Shown here piece after piece: positions 8,886 through 18,023 of a DNA stretch of 35,453 nucleotides. The notes under the pieces were generated by a model. The model was not told the DNA's origin. It made no database searches and was given only the letters and a program-made list of their open reading frames with translations. Position numbers and translations under genes: made by a program. Source of the DNA: an uncultured bacterium (lineage in GTDB: Bacteria; Bacillota_I; Bacilli_A; RF39; UBA660); the NCBI GenBank assembly GCA_948433885.1, contig CAOJEC010000010.1, positions 1-35,453 of the forward strand. Reading direction: 5' to 3'. How positions within the stretch are numbered: the first letter of the stretch is position 1; every line of letters begins with the position of its first letter.

Positions 8886-9557
8886 ATGGAAATATTGAGA
8901 GTAGAAAATTTGACTAAAATATATGGAAAGGGAACTACCAAAGTCGTCGCTTTAGATGGCGTTTCCTTCACTGTTAATAAAGGAGAATTCATCGCGATCG
9001 TCGGGGCATCGGGCTCGGGAAAATCGACACTTCTTCACCTAATCGGAGGAGTCGATCGTCCTACAAGTGGCAAGGTGTTCATAGATGGAAAAGATATAAC
9101 CAAATTCGATGACGAAAAATTGGCCATCTTCAGACGTCGCCAAGTAGGGCTCATCTACCAGTTTTACAATCTCATCCCAATTTTGAATGTCGAAGAGAAC
9201 ATCACATTGCCCTTGAATTTGGACAATAGAAAAGTCGACGAGAAAAAACTGAACGAGCTCATCGAAACATTGGGTCTCACGTCCCGCCGAAAACATTTAC
9301 CTAACGAATTGTCGGGAGGACAACAACAAAGGACGTCGATCGGAAGAGCCCTCATCACCTCACCCGCTATAATCTTGGCCGATGAACCGACCGGTAACCT
9401 AGATTCCAAATCTTCGGACGAAATTGTCGAACTTTTGAAAAAATCCAATCGCGACCTCAAACAAACTATCATAATGATCACGCACAACATGGAAATTGCC
9501 AAATGTGCTGACCGGATCATCACTATCGAAGATGGTCGAATCGAGGATGTGAAATAA
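8886..9557 (+). CDS. ABC transporter ATP-binding protein (LolD/MacB/BceA class)
   Basis: 223 residues, the typical size of ATPases that partner FtsX-type permeases. Walker A GASGSGKST is at 40-48, the signature LSGGQQQRTSIGRAL follows, then Walker B IILADEPTGNLDSK, where ADEPTGNLD is characteristic of the MacB/LolD/BceA class. The start at 8886 follows AAAGGAG by seven bases; a longer frame upstream has no ribosome site and lies in the promoter. Together with the adjacent permease gene at 9558 it should form a mechanotransmission-type or lipid/peptide-handling ABC complex at the membrane. Confidence 0.93.
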   Translation: MEILRVENLTKIYGKGTTKVVALDGVSFTVNKGEFIAIVGASGSGKSTLLHLIGGVDRPTSGKVFIDGKDITKFDDEKLAIFRRRQVGLIYQFYNLIPILNVEENITLPLNLDNRKVDEKKLNELIETLGLTSRRKHLPNELSGGQQQRTSIGRALITSPAIILADEPTGNLDSKSSDEIVELLKKSNRDLKQTIIMITHNMEIAKCADRIITIEDGRIEDVK

Positions 9558-12110
9558 ATGAAAATCATCGATAAATTGGCTATTAAAAATTTAAAACTCA
9601 ACAAAAAGAGAACATTGGGAACCATCATAGGCATAATTTTGTCGATCGCTCTCATCACCGCGGTCGCTGGCATGTTCACGAGCCTTCGAGCAACCTTAAT
9701 TGCCAATGCCACCGAAGAGACAGGTTACTATCACTATTCTATGGAAGGACTTGACGAAGAAACGTTGAAAATCGTCGAAGCAAATAGACAAGTCGAAAGC
9801 ATCATGAAAAATTACTATTTAGGCATTGCCAAAATAGAAATAAACGACTTAAAAAACACTTTTATGACTGTGAGATCGAGCGATAATTTTGACGACTTTC
9901 CTTACGTTATATTGAAAGGACGTAAACCTGAGAATGCTCACGAAATCGTCGTTCCCGAGATGTTCCTCAAAGAAACGAACTTGTCGATTGGAGACACCAT
10001 CGAACTCGACTTAGGTGTGCGAATGACTAATGATGGCTTTGAACTCGACCTATCGAATCCTGCGAATCCCGAAGAGACGGGAGAATATATTGCCAACTCG
10101 GTACATAAGACGTACAAAATAACTGGAATATACAAATCGCCAGGAAACAGGATTTACTATAGCAACAATGGAAATCCTACGACCTTTTATGCAGGAATAA
10201 CCGTAGGAGATGAATCTAAATCGATAGATACATATGTCATTCTCAAAGATCTCCATAAAAGAGAGACATTCGTAAATAGTCTCTACGCTACAGGTAAATT
10301 TAGGTCGCCGGATAATTACGACCCCAACATATACGCGGTCCATTCAAATAATGAACTACTAAGATGGGAAGTGTTCGCCTTCTCAGATCAAACAACCCAA
10401 ATGCTCTACACACTATTTGGAACAGTCATCGCCATCATACTTTTCACGAGCATATTTTGTATAAGGAATTCCTTTGCCATATCGACGACCGAAAAATCTA
10501 AGATGCTTGGCATGCTCGCGAGTATAGGTGCCACCAAGAGTCAAATCAAAAAGAGTGTTTTAAAAGAAGCCTTTGTACAAGGATTAATCGGCATACCTCT
10601 CGGCATCGCGTCGGGAACTTTGGCCACATTTGTACTCGTCGAAGTGGTCAACTTGATTTTGAAAGATGCCGTTTTGTCCTTCGGTTCTCACCTCGTTTTC
10701 AGTATTTCCATACCTGTGTGCATTTTGGCCATAGCACTTGGAATCTTGACTATTTACTTTTCTGCTATATCTTCGGCCATCAAGGCGAGTCGCATAAGTC
10801 CGATCGACAACATTCGAAATGCTAAAGATGTCACTTTGACTGCCAAAAATATGAAAACTCCTAAGATCATTAATCGAGTTTTCAAGACAGGTGGAACTAT
10901 TGCATTCAAAAATCTACGACGCAGCAAGAAAAAATATAGAACCACTGTCATATCCTTGACTGTGAGTATCTTCGTCTTCATTTCGATGAACACTTTTCTA
11001 CATGAAACATTCGGATTGACCAATAAATATTATGGCGAACTCGAATACGACCTCATATTGAGTGGAACCGAACAGTTCACAAATGATGACATCGAAAAAG
11101 TAAAAAATTCTTCCGATGTCGATGATATCCATGTTTTATATGATTTGAATAACTATGTCGCGATCGCAGATTTGAACAAAATAGACGATGCAGAGAGTAC
11201 AAGCCTTCAATGTGATAAATATGATGAAACGACAGGAACATGTATAGGGAAGTATTTTATGAGTTTATATTTAGTGGCTTTGGATGATGATACATTCCAA
11301 GAATATGTGAGCAAACTCGGACTCGATTATGAATCTATAAAGAAAAAAGGTATCTTGTCGGATATGGTCGATATGCTCGACTCCAAAGGCAACTTCTATC
11401 AAAAACGACGTTACAATTACGAAAAAGGTCAAAAAATCGAAGGAACACTCGCAAATGCTCCATTCGAATTAGAAATAGGAGAAGTCACCGATGTAAAACC
11501 TTATGGACTAGAAAAATACCATTTTTGGGGTGGTTTCCTCATAGTCGATAAAGACTACTTCGAAGAACTGGCATTTAAACCTTTTAGAATACCGATCAAT
11601 ACTTCAAAACCTGATAAACTGGAAACCGAATTCGCGAAAAATTTCAAAGGAATCCACATCGAAAATATCGCCCGAAGTAATCGCGAAAATAGGGCAATGA
11701 ATATAATCGTCAGCATCTTCATGTACGGTTTCATCGCCGTGATCAGTCTGATCGGAGTCACTACGATATTCAATACTATAACTTCGAACATGGAACTGAG
11801 AAGCAAAGAATTTGCCATGTTGAAAAGTATCGGAATGACCAAAAAAGAATTTTCGCACATGATAAATTTAGAAACACTTTTTTACAGCCTTAAATCGCTT
11901 CTTTGGGGAATTTCACTTGGACTTGCCACATCATATCTAATATATAAAATATTCAGCGCGAAAAATAAAGTCGCATATACATTGCCCCTTGAAGCAGTAA
12001 TCATCTCTACGATATTCGTCTTCATTCTCGTCTTCATAATAATGCATTTCTCCATAAGCAAAATCGACAAACAAAATACGATAGAGACGATCAGAAAAGA
12101 AAACATATAA
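9558..12110 (+). CDS. FtsX-family ABC transporter permease with two FtsX modules
   Basis: 850 residues with about eight membrane segments in two sets of one plus three: roughly 19-42, 280-302, 337-365, 380-403, then 463-482, 715-738, 772-795 and 808-832. Each set carries an extracellular insert (about 235 and 230 residues) between its first and second helix. Both FtsX modules show the cytoplasmic loop motif MLGMLASIGATKSQ or FAMLKSIGMTKKE. This is longer than BceB (about 650) and lacks its typical layout, so a general FtsX-type exporter is safer than a bacitracin transporter. It starts right after the ATPase stop codon and ends in a terminator. The two-component genes downstream suggest, but do not prove, an envelope-stress role. 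Confidence 0.9.
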   Translation: MKIIDKLAIKNLKLNKKRTLGTIIGIILSIALITAVAGMFTSLRATLIANATEETGYYHYSMEGLDEETLKIVEANRQVESIMKNYYLGIAKIEINDLKNTFMTVRSSDNFDDFPYVILKGRKPENAHEIVVPEMFLKETNLSIGDTIELDLGVRMTNDGFELDLSNPANPEETGEYIANSVHKTYKITGIYKSPGNRIYYSNNGNPTTFYAGITVGDESKSIDTYVILKDLHKRETFVNSLYATGKFRSPDNYDPNIYAVHSNNELLRWEVFAFSDQTTQMLYTLFGTVIAIILFTSIFCIRNSFAISTTEKSKMLGMLASIGATKSQIKKSVLKEAFVQGLIGIPLGIASGTLATFVLVEVVNLILKDAVLSFGSHLVFSISIPVCILAIALGILTIYFSAISSAIKASRISPIDNIRNAKDVTLTAKNMKTPKIINRVFKTGGTIAFKNLRRSKKKYRTTVISLTVSIFVFISMNTFLHETFGLTNKYYGELEYDLILSGTEQFTNDDIEKVKNSSDVDDIHVLYDLNNYVAIADLNKIDDAESTSLQCDKYDETTGTCIGKYFMSLYLVALDDDTFQEYVSKLGLDYESIKKKGILSDMVDMLDSKGNFYQKRRYNYEKGQKIEGTLANAPFELEIGEVTDVKPYGLEKYHFWGGFLIVDKDYFEELAFKPFRIPINTSKPDKLETEFAKNFKGIHIENIARSNRENRAMNIIVSIFMYGFIAVISLIGVTTIFNTITSNMELRSKEFAMLKSIGMTKKEFSHMINLETLFYSLKSLLWGISLGLATSYLIYKIFSAKNKVAYTLPLEAVIISTIFVFILVFIIMHFSISKIDKQNTIETIRKENI

Positions 12111-12129
12111 AAGAGCGTATGCTCTTTTT
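12110..12129 (+). terminator. Intrinsic terminator after the FtsX permease gene
   Basis: AAGAGC (12111-12116), GTAT loop, GCTCTT (12121-12126), followed by T residues. A12110 and T12127 add a seventh pair. Confidence 0.8.
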
Positions 12130-12132
12130 GCA

Positions 12133-12161
12133 TTTACACCATTTTATACTGGTGCTATAAT
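12133..12161 (+). promoter_or_regulatory. Promoter with internal inverted repeat before the NatAB-like operon
   Basis: TTTACA at 12133-12138 and TATAAT at 12156-12161 have a 17-base spacer. The inverted repeat CACCA (12137-12141) and TGGTG (12150-12154), spaced by eight bases, lies between the two boxes, where a bound repressor would block polymerase. Confidence 0.6.
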
Positions 12162-12180
12162 ACTTTTGGAGGATTTATTT

Positions 12181-12939
12181 ATGTTAAAAGTTGAAAACGT
12201 AAAAAAGAAATTTATAAAACTCGACGAGAAAAAAAAGAAGCACGAGTTTTGGGCCGATAAAGATATATCCCTCGAAGCAAAAGAAGGTGAAATAGTCGGT
12301 ATCTTAGGTCCAAACGGTGCCGGTAAAACGACACTTTTGAGGATGATCGGTGGAATACTCGAGCCGACCGAAGGAACCGTCAAATTTGACGATATCAGCT
12401 ATGCCGAAGATGAGATCACAATCAAGAAAAATTTGGCATACCTCTCGGGCAATACTAAGATCTATCAAAATCTCACTTCGTACGAACTTTTGAACATGTG
12501 CTGTGAATTTTATGGTGTCGATAAAGACACTGCTCAAAAGAGAATCGAAAAGATCGCCAAAAAACTTAAAATGGAAAGCTTTCTTTATAACAAAATAGAA
12601 AAATTATCGACAGGTCAAACTCAACGAGTGAACATTGCTCGTTGCTTAGTACACGACCCGAAATACTACATCTTAGATGAAGCGACAAGTGGACTAGATA
12701 TCATCTCTAGTCAAGTCATTCTAGATTTCATCAAAGAGGAACGCGATAAAGGAAAGACGATCCTATATTCGACTCACTACATGGAAGAGGCCGAAAATAT
12801 ATGCGACAAAGTGCTTCTCATACACAAAGGAGAAGTCATATGTACGGGTACGCCTTCTGAAATATTGAAGAAAACTTCGACGACGAACTTGCGAGATGCA
12901 TTCTTCGCACTCATTGGAGGTAATGACGATGAAAAATAA
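12181..12939 (+). CDS. ABC transporter ATP-binding protein, NatA-like
   Basis: 252 residues with Walker A GPNGAGKTT, the signature LSTGQTQRVNIARCL and Walker B YYILDEATSGLD. DEATSGLD and the HYMEEAENICDKVLLIHKGEVICTG tail region are typical of exporters of the NatA/DrrA class that pair with ABC-2 permeases. The N-terminus carries an unusual Lys-rich insertion (IKLDEKKKKHEFWADK) before the first ATPase strand pair. GGAGG lies about seven bases before the ATG at 12181. It overlaps the permease gene by 11 bases. Sodium extrusion is the role of the Bacillus NatAB pair; the substrate here is not determined by sequence. Confidence 0.88.
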   Translation: MLKVENVKKKFIKLDEKKKKHEFWADKDISLEAKEGEIVGILGPNGAGKTTLLRMIGGILEPTEGTVKFDDISYAEDEITIKKNLAYLSGNTKIYQNLTSYELLNMCCEFYGVDKDTAQKRIEKIAKKLKMESFLYNKIEKLSTGQTQRVNIARCLVHDPKYYILDEATSGLDIISSQVILDFIKEERDKGKTILYSTHYMEEAENICDKVLLIHKGEVICTGTPSEILKKTSTTNLRDAFFALIGGNDDEK

Positions 12940-14089
12940 TGTAAAACATATGTTGAAAAAAGAACTAAAAGAGATGTTTAGAGACAAAAAATCTCTTTCC
13001 ATGATGCTCATCATCCCGATCATGATCCCACTTTTGATCATCGGAATGTCGGCACTTTTCGAAATGCAAACTAACAAACCTCAAGAAGACTACAACAAAG
13101 TAGGTTTTACCTACGAACTGAGTGAGACGGAAAAGACTATTCTCGAAAATGTTGGAATAGATTATGAAGAAAACACTGTCGAAAAACTCGAAGAGGGCGT
13201 CCAAAATGGCGATGTGAACATGTACGTGACCAAAGAAGATGCGAATTACATTTTCCATTCGAGAAGAGACGACAAGAGTTCGTATACGGAGAGACTCGTC
13301 TCGACTTACTTCGAATCATACAAGCAGTATCTCCAAACAGCTTATTTGAACAATCACGATATGCCAGCCGAAGATATTTTGAACATAATCACTTATGGTT
13401 ATGCCCCTACAGACGCCGACGATGGAACTAGTGAATACTTTGCCAACTACATCACAACTTATGCTTTCTTGTTCATCATCATGGCCATAACAGTCTCGGC
13501 GACATATCCGGCGACAGACGCAACAGCAGGAGAGAAAGAACGTGGCACACTCGAAACACTTTTGACTTTCCCAATCAAAAGTAAAGATATCATACTTGGA
13601 AAATTCCTCAGTGTTTCTATTTCATCTATCATCACGGGACTACTGAGTTTGATACTCATGGTCACCTCTTTAGTCGTCGCGAATGGCATGTTTACAATAT
13701 ACGAAGAAGTTTCCTTGATGCCTTCAATTACTAGTCTCGCCTTTGCACTCGTCGTCATCATCGCATATTCATGCTTGATAAGTGGCTTGTGTATCTCGAT
13801 TGCATCAAAGGCAAAGACATTCAAAGAAGCCCAAAGCGCTTTGACACCACTCACTTTCATCTCGTTTTTCCCTAGCATGATCGCATTCATGATCGAAATA
13901 AAGTCTAGTGCTTTATTATCCATGGTTCCATTCTTGAATTTCACACTTCTTTTCACGGATATAACGAATGGAGAAGTTGATATTCTAAATATAGTACTGA
14001 TGATCGCATCGACAATTATCTTCATAGCAGTCATGTTATCGATGATCATCAAACAATATAAATCCGAAAATGTATTGTTCACAAACTGA
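12929..14089 (+). CDS. ABC-2 type permease, NatB-like
   Basis: 386 residues from the ATG at 12929, which has GGAGG eight bases upstream inside the ATPase gene. One membrane segment near 20-43 is followed by about 130 extracytoplasmic residues and then five more hydrophobic segments in the C-terminal half. The GEKERGTLETLLTFPIKSKDIILGKF loop is the hallmark of NatB/ABC2_membrane_3 permeases. The N-terminal LKKELKEMFRDKKSL motif also fits. It forms the membrane partner of the preceding ATPase. The response-regulator gene begins 18 bases after its stop, so 12181-15971 may be one transcript, with the exporter serving the sensor's stress. Confidence 0.87.
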   Translation: MKNNVKHMLKKELKEMFRDKKSLSMMLIIPIMIPLLIIGMSALFEMQTNKPQEDYNKVGFTYELSETEKTILENVGIDYEENTVEKLEEGVQNGDVNMYVTKEDANYIFHSRRDDKSSYTERLVSTYFESYKQYLQTAYLNNHDMPAEDILNIITYGYAPTDADDGTSEYFANYITTYAFLFIIMAITVSATYPATDATAGEKERGTLETLLTFPIKSKDIILGKFLSVSISSIITGLLSLILMVTSLVVANGMFTIYEEVSLMPSITSLAFALVVIIAYSCLISGLCISIASKAKTFKEAQSALTPLTFISFFPSMIAFMIEIKSSALLSMVPFLNFTLLFTDITNGEVDILNIVLMIASTIIFIAVMLSMIIKQYKSENVLFTN

Positions 14090-14107
14090 TGTACAGGTGA
14101 TATTTTT

Positions 14108-14773
14108 ATGAAAATACTCTTAATCGAAGATAACCCTTCCATCGTGAAGGGTCTCGTCTTCTCATTAGAAAATGCAGGATACGATGTTCTAGAAGCATCC
14201 AATGTGGCCGACGCCAAGGCCCTTTTGAATACAACTTCGATCGACCTTTGTATAGTCGATATAACTTTGCCAGATGGCGATGGGGTTAGTCTTTATGAGG
14301 ATAACATCAAAGAAAGAGACATCATGACGATTTTCCTGACTGCCAAAGATGACGAAGAAACAGTAGTAAAATGCCTGACTTTAGGCGCGGAAGACTACAT
14401 CACCAAACCTTTCCGAGCCAAAGAACTACTCGTGAGAATCGAAAAAATCTTCATGCGAAAAAACAAGAACACGATCGTAAGTGTCGCCGATTTAACGTTC
14501 GACATGGACAAGATGGTCGTCTACAAACGAGGGGACATAGTCGAATTGACGAGCTTAGAACTTAAGATACTTCATCTATTGTTCTTGAATTTGAACAAAG
14601 TCGTTCGACGAGATACGATCATCGAAAAAATATGGGAATGGACCGGAAACGACATCGAAGATAATACCGTTACTGTCTACCTAAAACGCATACGCGAAAA
14701 AATAGGGAACGACCTCATAATAACTATCAAGGGAATAGGATACAGGATTGATGCCGATGAAAAATGCCATTGA
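14108..14773 (+). CDS. OmpR/PhoB-family response regulator
   Basis: 221 residues. The receiver domain (about 1-115) has the acidic pair E7/D8, phosphoacceptor D51 in IVDITLPDGDG, and the conserved TAK and KPF near 82 and 101. The winged-helix output domain (about 125-219) has the SLELKILHLLFLN and RDTIIEKIWEW helices and ends in VYLKRIREKIG, ITIKGIGYRID. The start has AGGTGAT upstream. The kinase gene overlaps its 3' end. Target promoters are unknown; the TGTCAC repeats at 8822-8840 and the dyad at 12137-12154 are candidates within the window. Confidence 0.94.
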   Translation: MKILLIEDNPSIVKGLVFSLENAGYDVLEASNVADAKALLNTTSIDLCIVDITLPDGDGVSLYEDNIKERDIMTIFLTAKDDEETVVKCLTLGAEDYITKPFRAKELLVRIEKIFMRKNKNTIVSVADLTFDMDKMVVYKRGDIVELTSLELKILHLLFLNLNKVVRRDTIIEKIWEWTGNDIEDNTVTVYLKRIREKIGNDLIITIKGIGYRIDADEKCH

Positions 14774-15971
14774 TTTTAAAAAGTATTTGCTTTTGAGTAT
14801 GCTCGCAATTCTTTTGCTCACAGGATCGTTCGTACTCTACGACAAGTACCAATTCGAATCTTACCAAAAAATATATAACAAACAAATAGACATCATTCTA
14901 TACGATATAACACAAAAGTATCCCGAGCTAGATGAGACGGATATCTTCGAACTCTTGAAAGAAGATGCACCACCTGAGCGAAGTGTTCTAGCTAAATACG
15001 GAATAGATATCTCGACGACCCCAGCCATCGTAAAAATGCAAGCCCTTCGTCGAAGAAACTTCCTGATAGGCATGTGCCTTTTTATAAGTTCACTATTACT
15101 TGTCGCCGGCATTTACATTTTATATATACATCATAGACGTAAAAAGATACTAGGCATCATAGAACTAATCGAAAGAATAAACGCCAAGGATTATTCTATA
15201 GATATAGGATATTCGACCGAAGATGAACTTTCCATCTTGAAAACGGAACTTTACAAGACGACGATCACTTTGAAAGAAGCAGCTGAAAACTCGCTAGAAG
15301 ACAAACGCCGACTGAAGTCATCGCTCTCGGACATTTCTCACCAACTGAAAACACCGCTCACATCTATAATGATCGCTCTCGACAATTTAGACGAAACAGA
15401 AAATATCGACGAGAAAACAAGACATTTATTTCTACAAACTATTCAAAAAGAGACGACGAAAATCGACTTCTTTGTCAAGTCCCTTTTGAAGTTGTCCAAA
15501 CTCGACACGAACACGGTGACGTTCATAAAAACCGAAACATCGATCGAGAAATTGCTCACCAAAAGTTTGGAAAATGTCTCTCTTTTGGCAGATCTCAAAG
15601 ATGTCGAAATGGAAGTACGCGGTAAAACGTCGCTTCCAATCACATGCGACTTCGCTTGGCAAATCGAAGCCATCACGAACATTTTAAAAAATGCGATCGA
15701 ACATTCCATCAAAAAGTCATCGATCATCGTAACAATCGAAGAAAACAAAATATACAGTTCTCTTTCTATAAAAAATGAAGGAACTATCGACAAAACCGAT
15801 CTTCCACACATATTCGAACGATTCTATCGTGGCAAAAACGCCTCGCCCGACAGTGTAGGCATAGGTCTTTCTCTTGCCAAGACCATAATAACTAAAGAGG
15901 GCGGCTCTTTAGAAGTCGAATCAAATGAGAAAAATGGAACAACATTTACTATAAAGTATTATCACAAATGA
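14757..15971 (+). CDS. Membrane sensor histidine kinase
   Basis: About 404 residues. Two membrane segments (about 10-29 and 98-122) flank a short extracytoplasmic sensor of about 65-70 residues. A linker leads to the HisKA helix with phosphorylated His195 in SDISHQLKTPL. The catalytic domain shows the N box NILKNAIEHS, the F box HIFERFYRG and the G2 box VGIGLSLAKTIITKEGG. The start is uncertain: ATG at 14751 and 14757 both lie inside the regulator gene; 14757 has AGGA nine bases upstream. It pairs with the regulator at 14108. What it senses cannot be read, but neighbouring transporters suggest an envelope or ion signal. Confidence 0.92.
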   Translation: MKNAIDFKKYLLLSMLAILLLTGSFVLYDKYQFESYQKIYNKQIDIILYDITQKYPELDETDIFELLKEDAPPERSVLAKYGIDISTTPAIVKMQALRRRNFLIGMCLFISSLLLVAGIYILYIHHRRKKILGIIELIERINAKDYSIDIGYSTEDELSILKTELYKTTITLKEAAENSLEDKRRLKSSLSDISHQLKTPLTSIMIALDNLDETENIDEKTRHLFLQTIQKETTKIDFFVKSLLKLSKLDTNTVTFIKTETSIEKLLTKSLENVSLLADLKDVEMEVRGKTSLPITCDFAWQIEAITNILKNAIEHSIKKSSIIVTIEENKIYSSLSIKNEGTIDKTDLPHIFERFYRGKNASPDSVGIGLSLAKTIITKEGGSLEVESNEKNGTTFTIKYYHK

Positions 15972-15985
15972 CTCAAAACAAAAAC

Positions 15986-16012
15986 TTCACCGTAAAAAGT
16001 GAATTTTTTTTT
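15986..16012 (+). terminator. Intrinsic terminator after the histidine kinase gene
   Basis: TTCAC (15986-15990) and GTGAA (15999-16003) form a short stem with an 8-base loop, followed by nine T residues. Confidence 0.6.
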
Positions 16013-16023
16013 GTGAAAAATTG

Positions 16024-16073
16024 TTGACAATTCATTCGTCACATTGTATTATTGTATTATTCAAGTGATACAA
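16024..16073 (+). promoter_or_regulatory. Promoter and likely operator of the first GntR-ABC operon
   Basis: TTGACA at 16024-16029 and TATTAT at 16047-16052 have an ideal 17-base spacer. ATTGTATT is repeated in tandem (16043-16050 and 16051-16058) over the -10. TTGTAT (16053-16058) also forms an inverted repeat with ATACAA (16068-16073). This suits autorepression by the GntR protein encoded next. Confidence 0.65.
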
Positions 16074-16085
16074 CGAGGTGTTCGT

Positions 16086-16451
16086 ATGAAATTCGATTTT
16101 GACAATGTCAGACCCATCTATCTCCAATTAGTAGAACAGCTAGAAAGATACATAGTCTCGGGAAATCTCAAACCCGGCGACAAATTACCATCCGTTCGAG
16201 AACTAGCCATATCTTCGAAGACGAACCCGAACACTGTTCAAAAAGCATTGACTGAACTAGAAAACTTGGGACTCATCTATACCGAAAGAACGAATGGAAA
16301 ATACGTGAGTACCGATGAGACGTCGATCCAAAAACACGGAGAAAAATATGCGAAAGTACTCACCGAAAAGTATTTAGATGACATGACCAAACTAGGATTC
16401 ACAATAGAACAGGCTAAAGATTACCTGAATAAATTTGGAGGAATAAAATGA
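16086..16451 (+). CDS. GntR-family (YtrA-type) transcriptional regulator
   Basis: 121 residues: a winged helix-turn-helix (about 10-75, with PIYLQLVEQLERYIVSGNL, KLPSVRELA and NPNTVQKALTELENLGLI) and only a short helical tail, the layout of the YtrA subfamily. It has no ligand-binding domain of the FadR or HutC type. GAGGTG precedes the ATG at 16086; a frame extending upstream runs through the promoter and is not used. The stop overlaps the ATPase start as ATGA. YtrA proteins commonly repress their own ABC operon and respond to cell-wall-active compounds in some species; that role is inferred. Confidence 0.93.
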   Translation: MKFDFDNVRPIYLQLVEQLERYIVSGNLKPGDKLPSVRELAISSKTNPNTVQKALTELENLGLIYTERTNGKYVSTDETSIQKHGEKYAKVLTEKYLDDMTKLGFTIEQAKDYLNKFGGIK

Positions 16452-17146
16452 AAGAAATAGTAAAATGTAAAAACTTATCAAAATCCTTCGGTGAAAAACG
16501 AGTATTAGAAAACATCGAACTCAATATCCAACGAGGAAAGATAATCGGGTTGCTCGGCAAAAATGGCATGGGAAAATCCACCTTGATAAAATTGATAGTC
16601 GGATTGCTCACACCGAACTCGGGTGAAATTACGGTCGACGGCAAAAAAATAGGGGTAGAATCCAAAAAGAAAATATCTTATTTACCTGAACGAACATATT
16701 TAGATAAGACGATGAAAATCGAAGAAACGATCGAGTTCTTCGATGAGTTCTATGACAATTTCGATAAAGACAAGGCGTTCAAGCTGCTAAAAGATTTGAA
16801 CCTCGATAGAAACACTCGAATATCTAAGATGAGTAAAGGTATGCAAGAAAAGTTGCAACTCATTCTCGTGATGAGTAGGGAAGCGGATCTCTACATATTA
16901 GATGAGCCACTTGGAGGAGTAGATCCTGCTACTCGCGACTACATATTGGATACGATTCTATCTAACTTCGGCAAAGACTCGAGTGTCTTGATCTCGACAC
17001 ATCTCATCGCCGACATAGAAAGAATTTTAGACGAAGTGATCTTCATCGAAAATGGAAAAATAGTACTCACTTCGGACACCGACACACTGCGGGAAGAGAA
17101 AAACGCATCCATAGATGAAATTTTTAGGGAGATGTTCAAATGTTAA
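16448..17146 (+). CDS. ABC transporter ATP-binding protein of the first GntR operon
   Basis: 232 residues with Walker A GKNGMGKST, the signature MSKGMQEKLQLILVMS, and Walker B LYILDEPLGGVDP, where DEPLGGVDPATRD is usual for YtrB/EcsA-like ATPases. The middle contains a Lys- and acid-rich helical region. It starts within the GntR stop (four-base overlap) and its end overlaps the permease start by seven bases, so the three genes are translated together. It would energise the permease at 17140. The transported substrate is unknown. Confidence 0.92.
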   Translation: MKEIVKCKNLSKSFGEKRVLENIELNIQRGKIIGLLGKNGMGKSTLIKLIVGLLTPNSGEITVDGKKIGVESKKKISYLPERTYLDKTMKIEETIEFFDEFYDNFDKDKAFKLLKDLNLDRNTRISKMSKGMQEKLQLILVMSREADLYILDEPLGGVDPATRDYILDTILSNFGKDSSVLISTHLIADIERILDEVIFIENGKIVLTSDTDTLREEKNASIDEIFREMFKC

Positions 17147-17931
17147 ATAAATTACTCAAATACGATTTAAAATACGTATACAAAACTTTGATAGTATTTT
17201 ACATACTCGATTTTGTATTCGCACTTCTTACGAGAGGAATAAGACTTTTCGAAAATAGTTCGCTCATGCAATTCGTTGCCTTCATAATGAACATTGTCAC
17301 CATCGTCTCATTCATCGCGACCATCATCATAAACATTATGAAATTGTGGAGCCGCTTCGTAAACAACATTTATAAAGATGAATCTTATCTAACTCATACG
17401 TTGCCAGTCACCGAGAAAGACATCTACATTTCTAAATTCCTATCGAGCATTTTGACAATCACTACAAGTGTAATCGCCATCATATTGAGTTTGTTCATCA
17501 TCTATTATTCGCAAGATTTTATCGAGTTTCTAAAAACGAGTTTGGATGGCCTTGCAAACGCCTACGATAGTACAGTGATAAGTATAATAATCGTCTTGTT
17601 TGTAGTCTTCCTTTTAGAACTTATCTCGGTCGTCGTAGAGGGTTATACGGGTATTCTTTTAGGACATCGAAGTGGCGACCATAAAATGATCAAGTCGATC
17701 GTGATAGGCTTCCTGTTCTTCATGGGTTCTTCGATTCTAATAATCGCAGTCATTCTATTGGCTGGACTGTTTGTAAAAGACATCATGGACTTATTCGTAA
17801 CGCTAGCACCTCCAAATGTAAAAACTATTAAAAATTTGCTCTTGGTAGCTATAGTCATCTATTCGCTCGCGATCACATTCTATTTTATATTCGATATACA
17901 CATCTTGAAAAAAGGTGTAAATGTAGACTGA
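17140..17931 (+). CDS. ABC-2-like permease of the first GntR operon
   Basis: 263 residues with about six hydrophobic segments (near 15-35, 45-68, 103-125, 145-168, 185-208 and 225-252). The cytoplasmic stretch KDESYLTHTLPVTEKDIYISKF resembles the coupling loop of YtrC/YtrD-like and other ABC-2 permeases, which often show TLPV there. Its start lies inside the ATPase gene. Its stop is followed by the promoter of the second GntR operon within 40 bases, and no terminator separates them, so read-through into the second operon is possible. Confidence 0.85.
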   Translation: MLNKLLKYDLKYVYKTLIVFYILDFVFALLTRGIRLFENSSLMQFVAFIMNIVTIVSFIATIIINIMKLWSRFVNNIYKDESYLTHTLPVTEKDIYISKFLSSILTITTSVIAIILSLFIIYYSQDFIEFLKTSLDGLANAYDSTVISIIIVLFVVFLLELISVVVEGYTGILLGHRSGDHKMIKSIVIGFLFFMGSSILIIAVILLAGLFVKDIMDLFVTLAPPNVKTIKNLLLVAIVIYSLAITFYFIFDIHILKKGVNVD

Positions 17932-17970
17932 TGAGTTGTTCTATTCGAACGACTCTTTTAATTTTGCATC

Positions 17971-18005
17971 TTGACAATTGTTATGTACTGTTATATACTG
18001 TATAT
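17971..18005 (+). promoter_or_regulatory. Promoter and dyad operator of the second GntR-ABC operon
   Basis: TTGACA at 17971-17976 and TATACT at 17994-17999 have a 17-base spacer. A 13-base palindrome ATATAC-T-GTATAT (17993-18005) covers the -10. A 10-base tandem repeat, TTATGTACTG then TTATATACTG (17981-18000), surrounds it. Autoregulation by the GntR protein at 18024 is the likely reading. Confidence 0.7.
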
Positions 18006-18023
18006 GTCGAAGGGAGAAGTGTC

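Noticed and set aside
9558-12110. BceB bacitracin-type permease
   Set aside because: It has two symmetrical FtsX modules with two large external domains and about eight helices instead of the ten-helix, single-insert layout of BceB.
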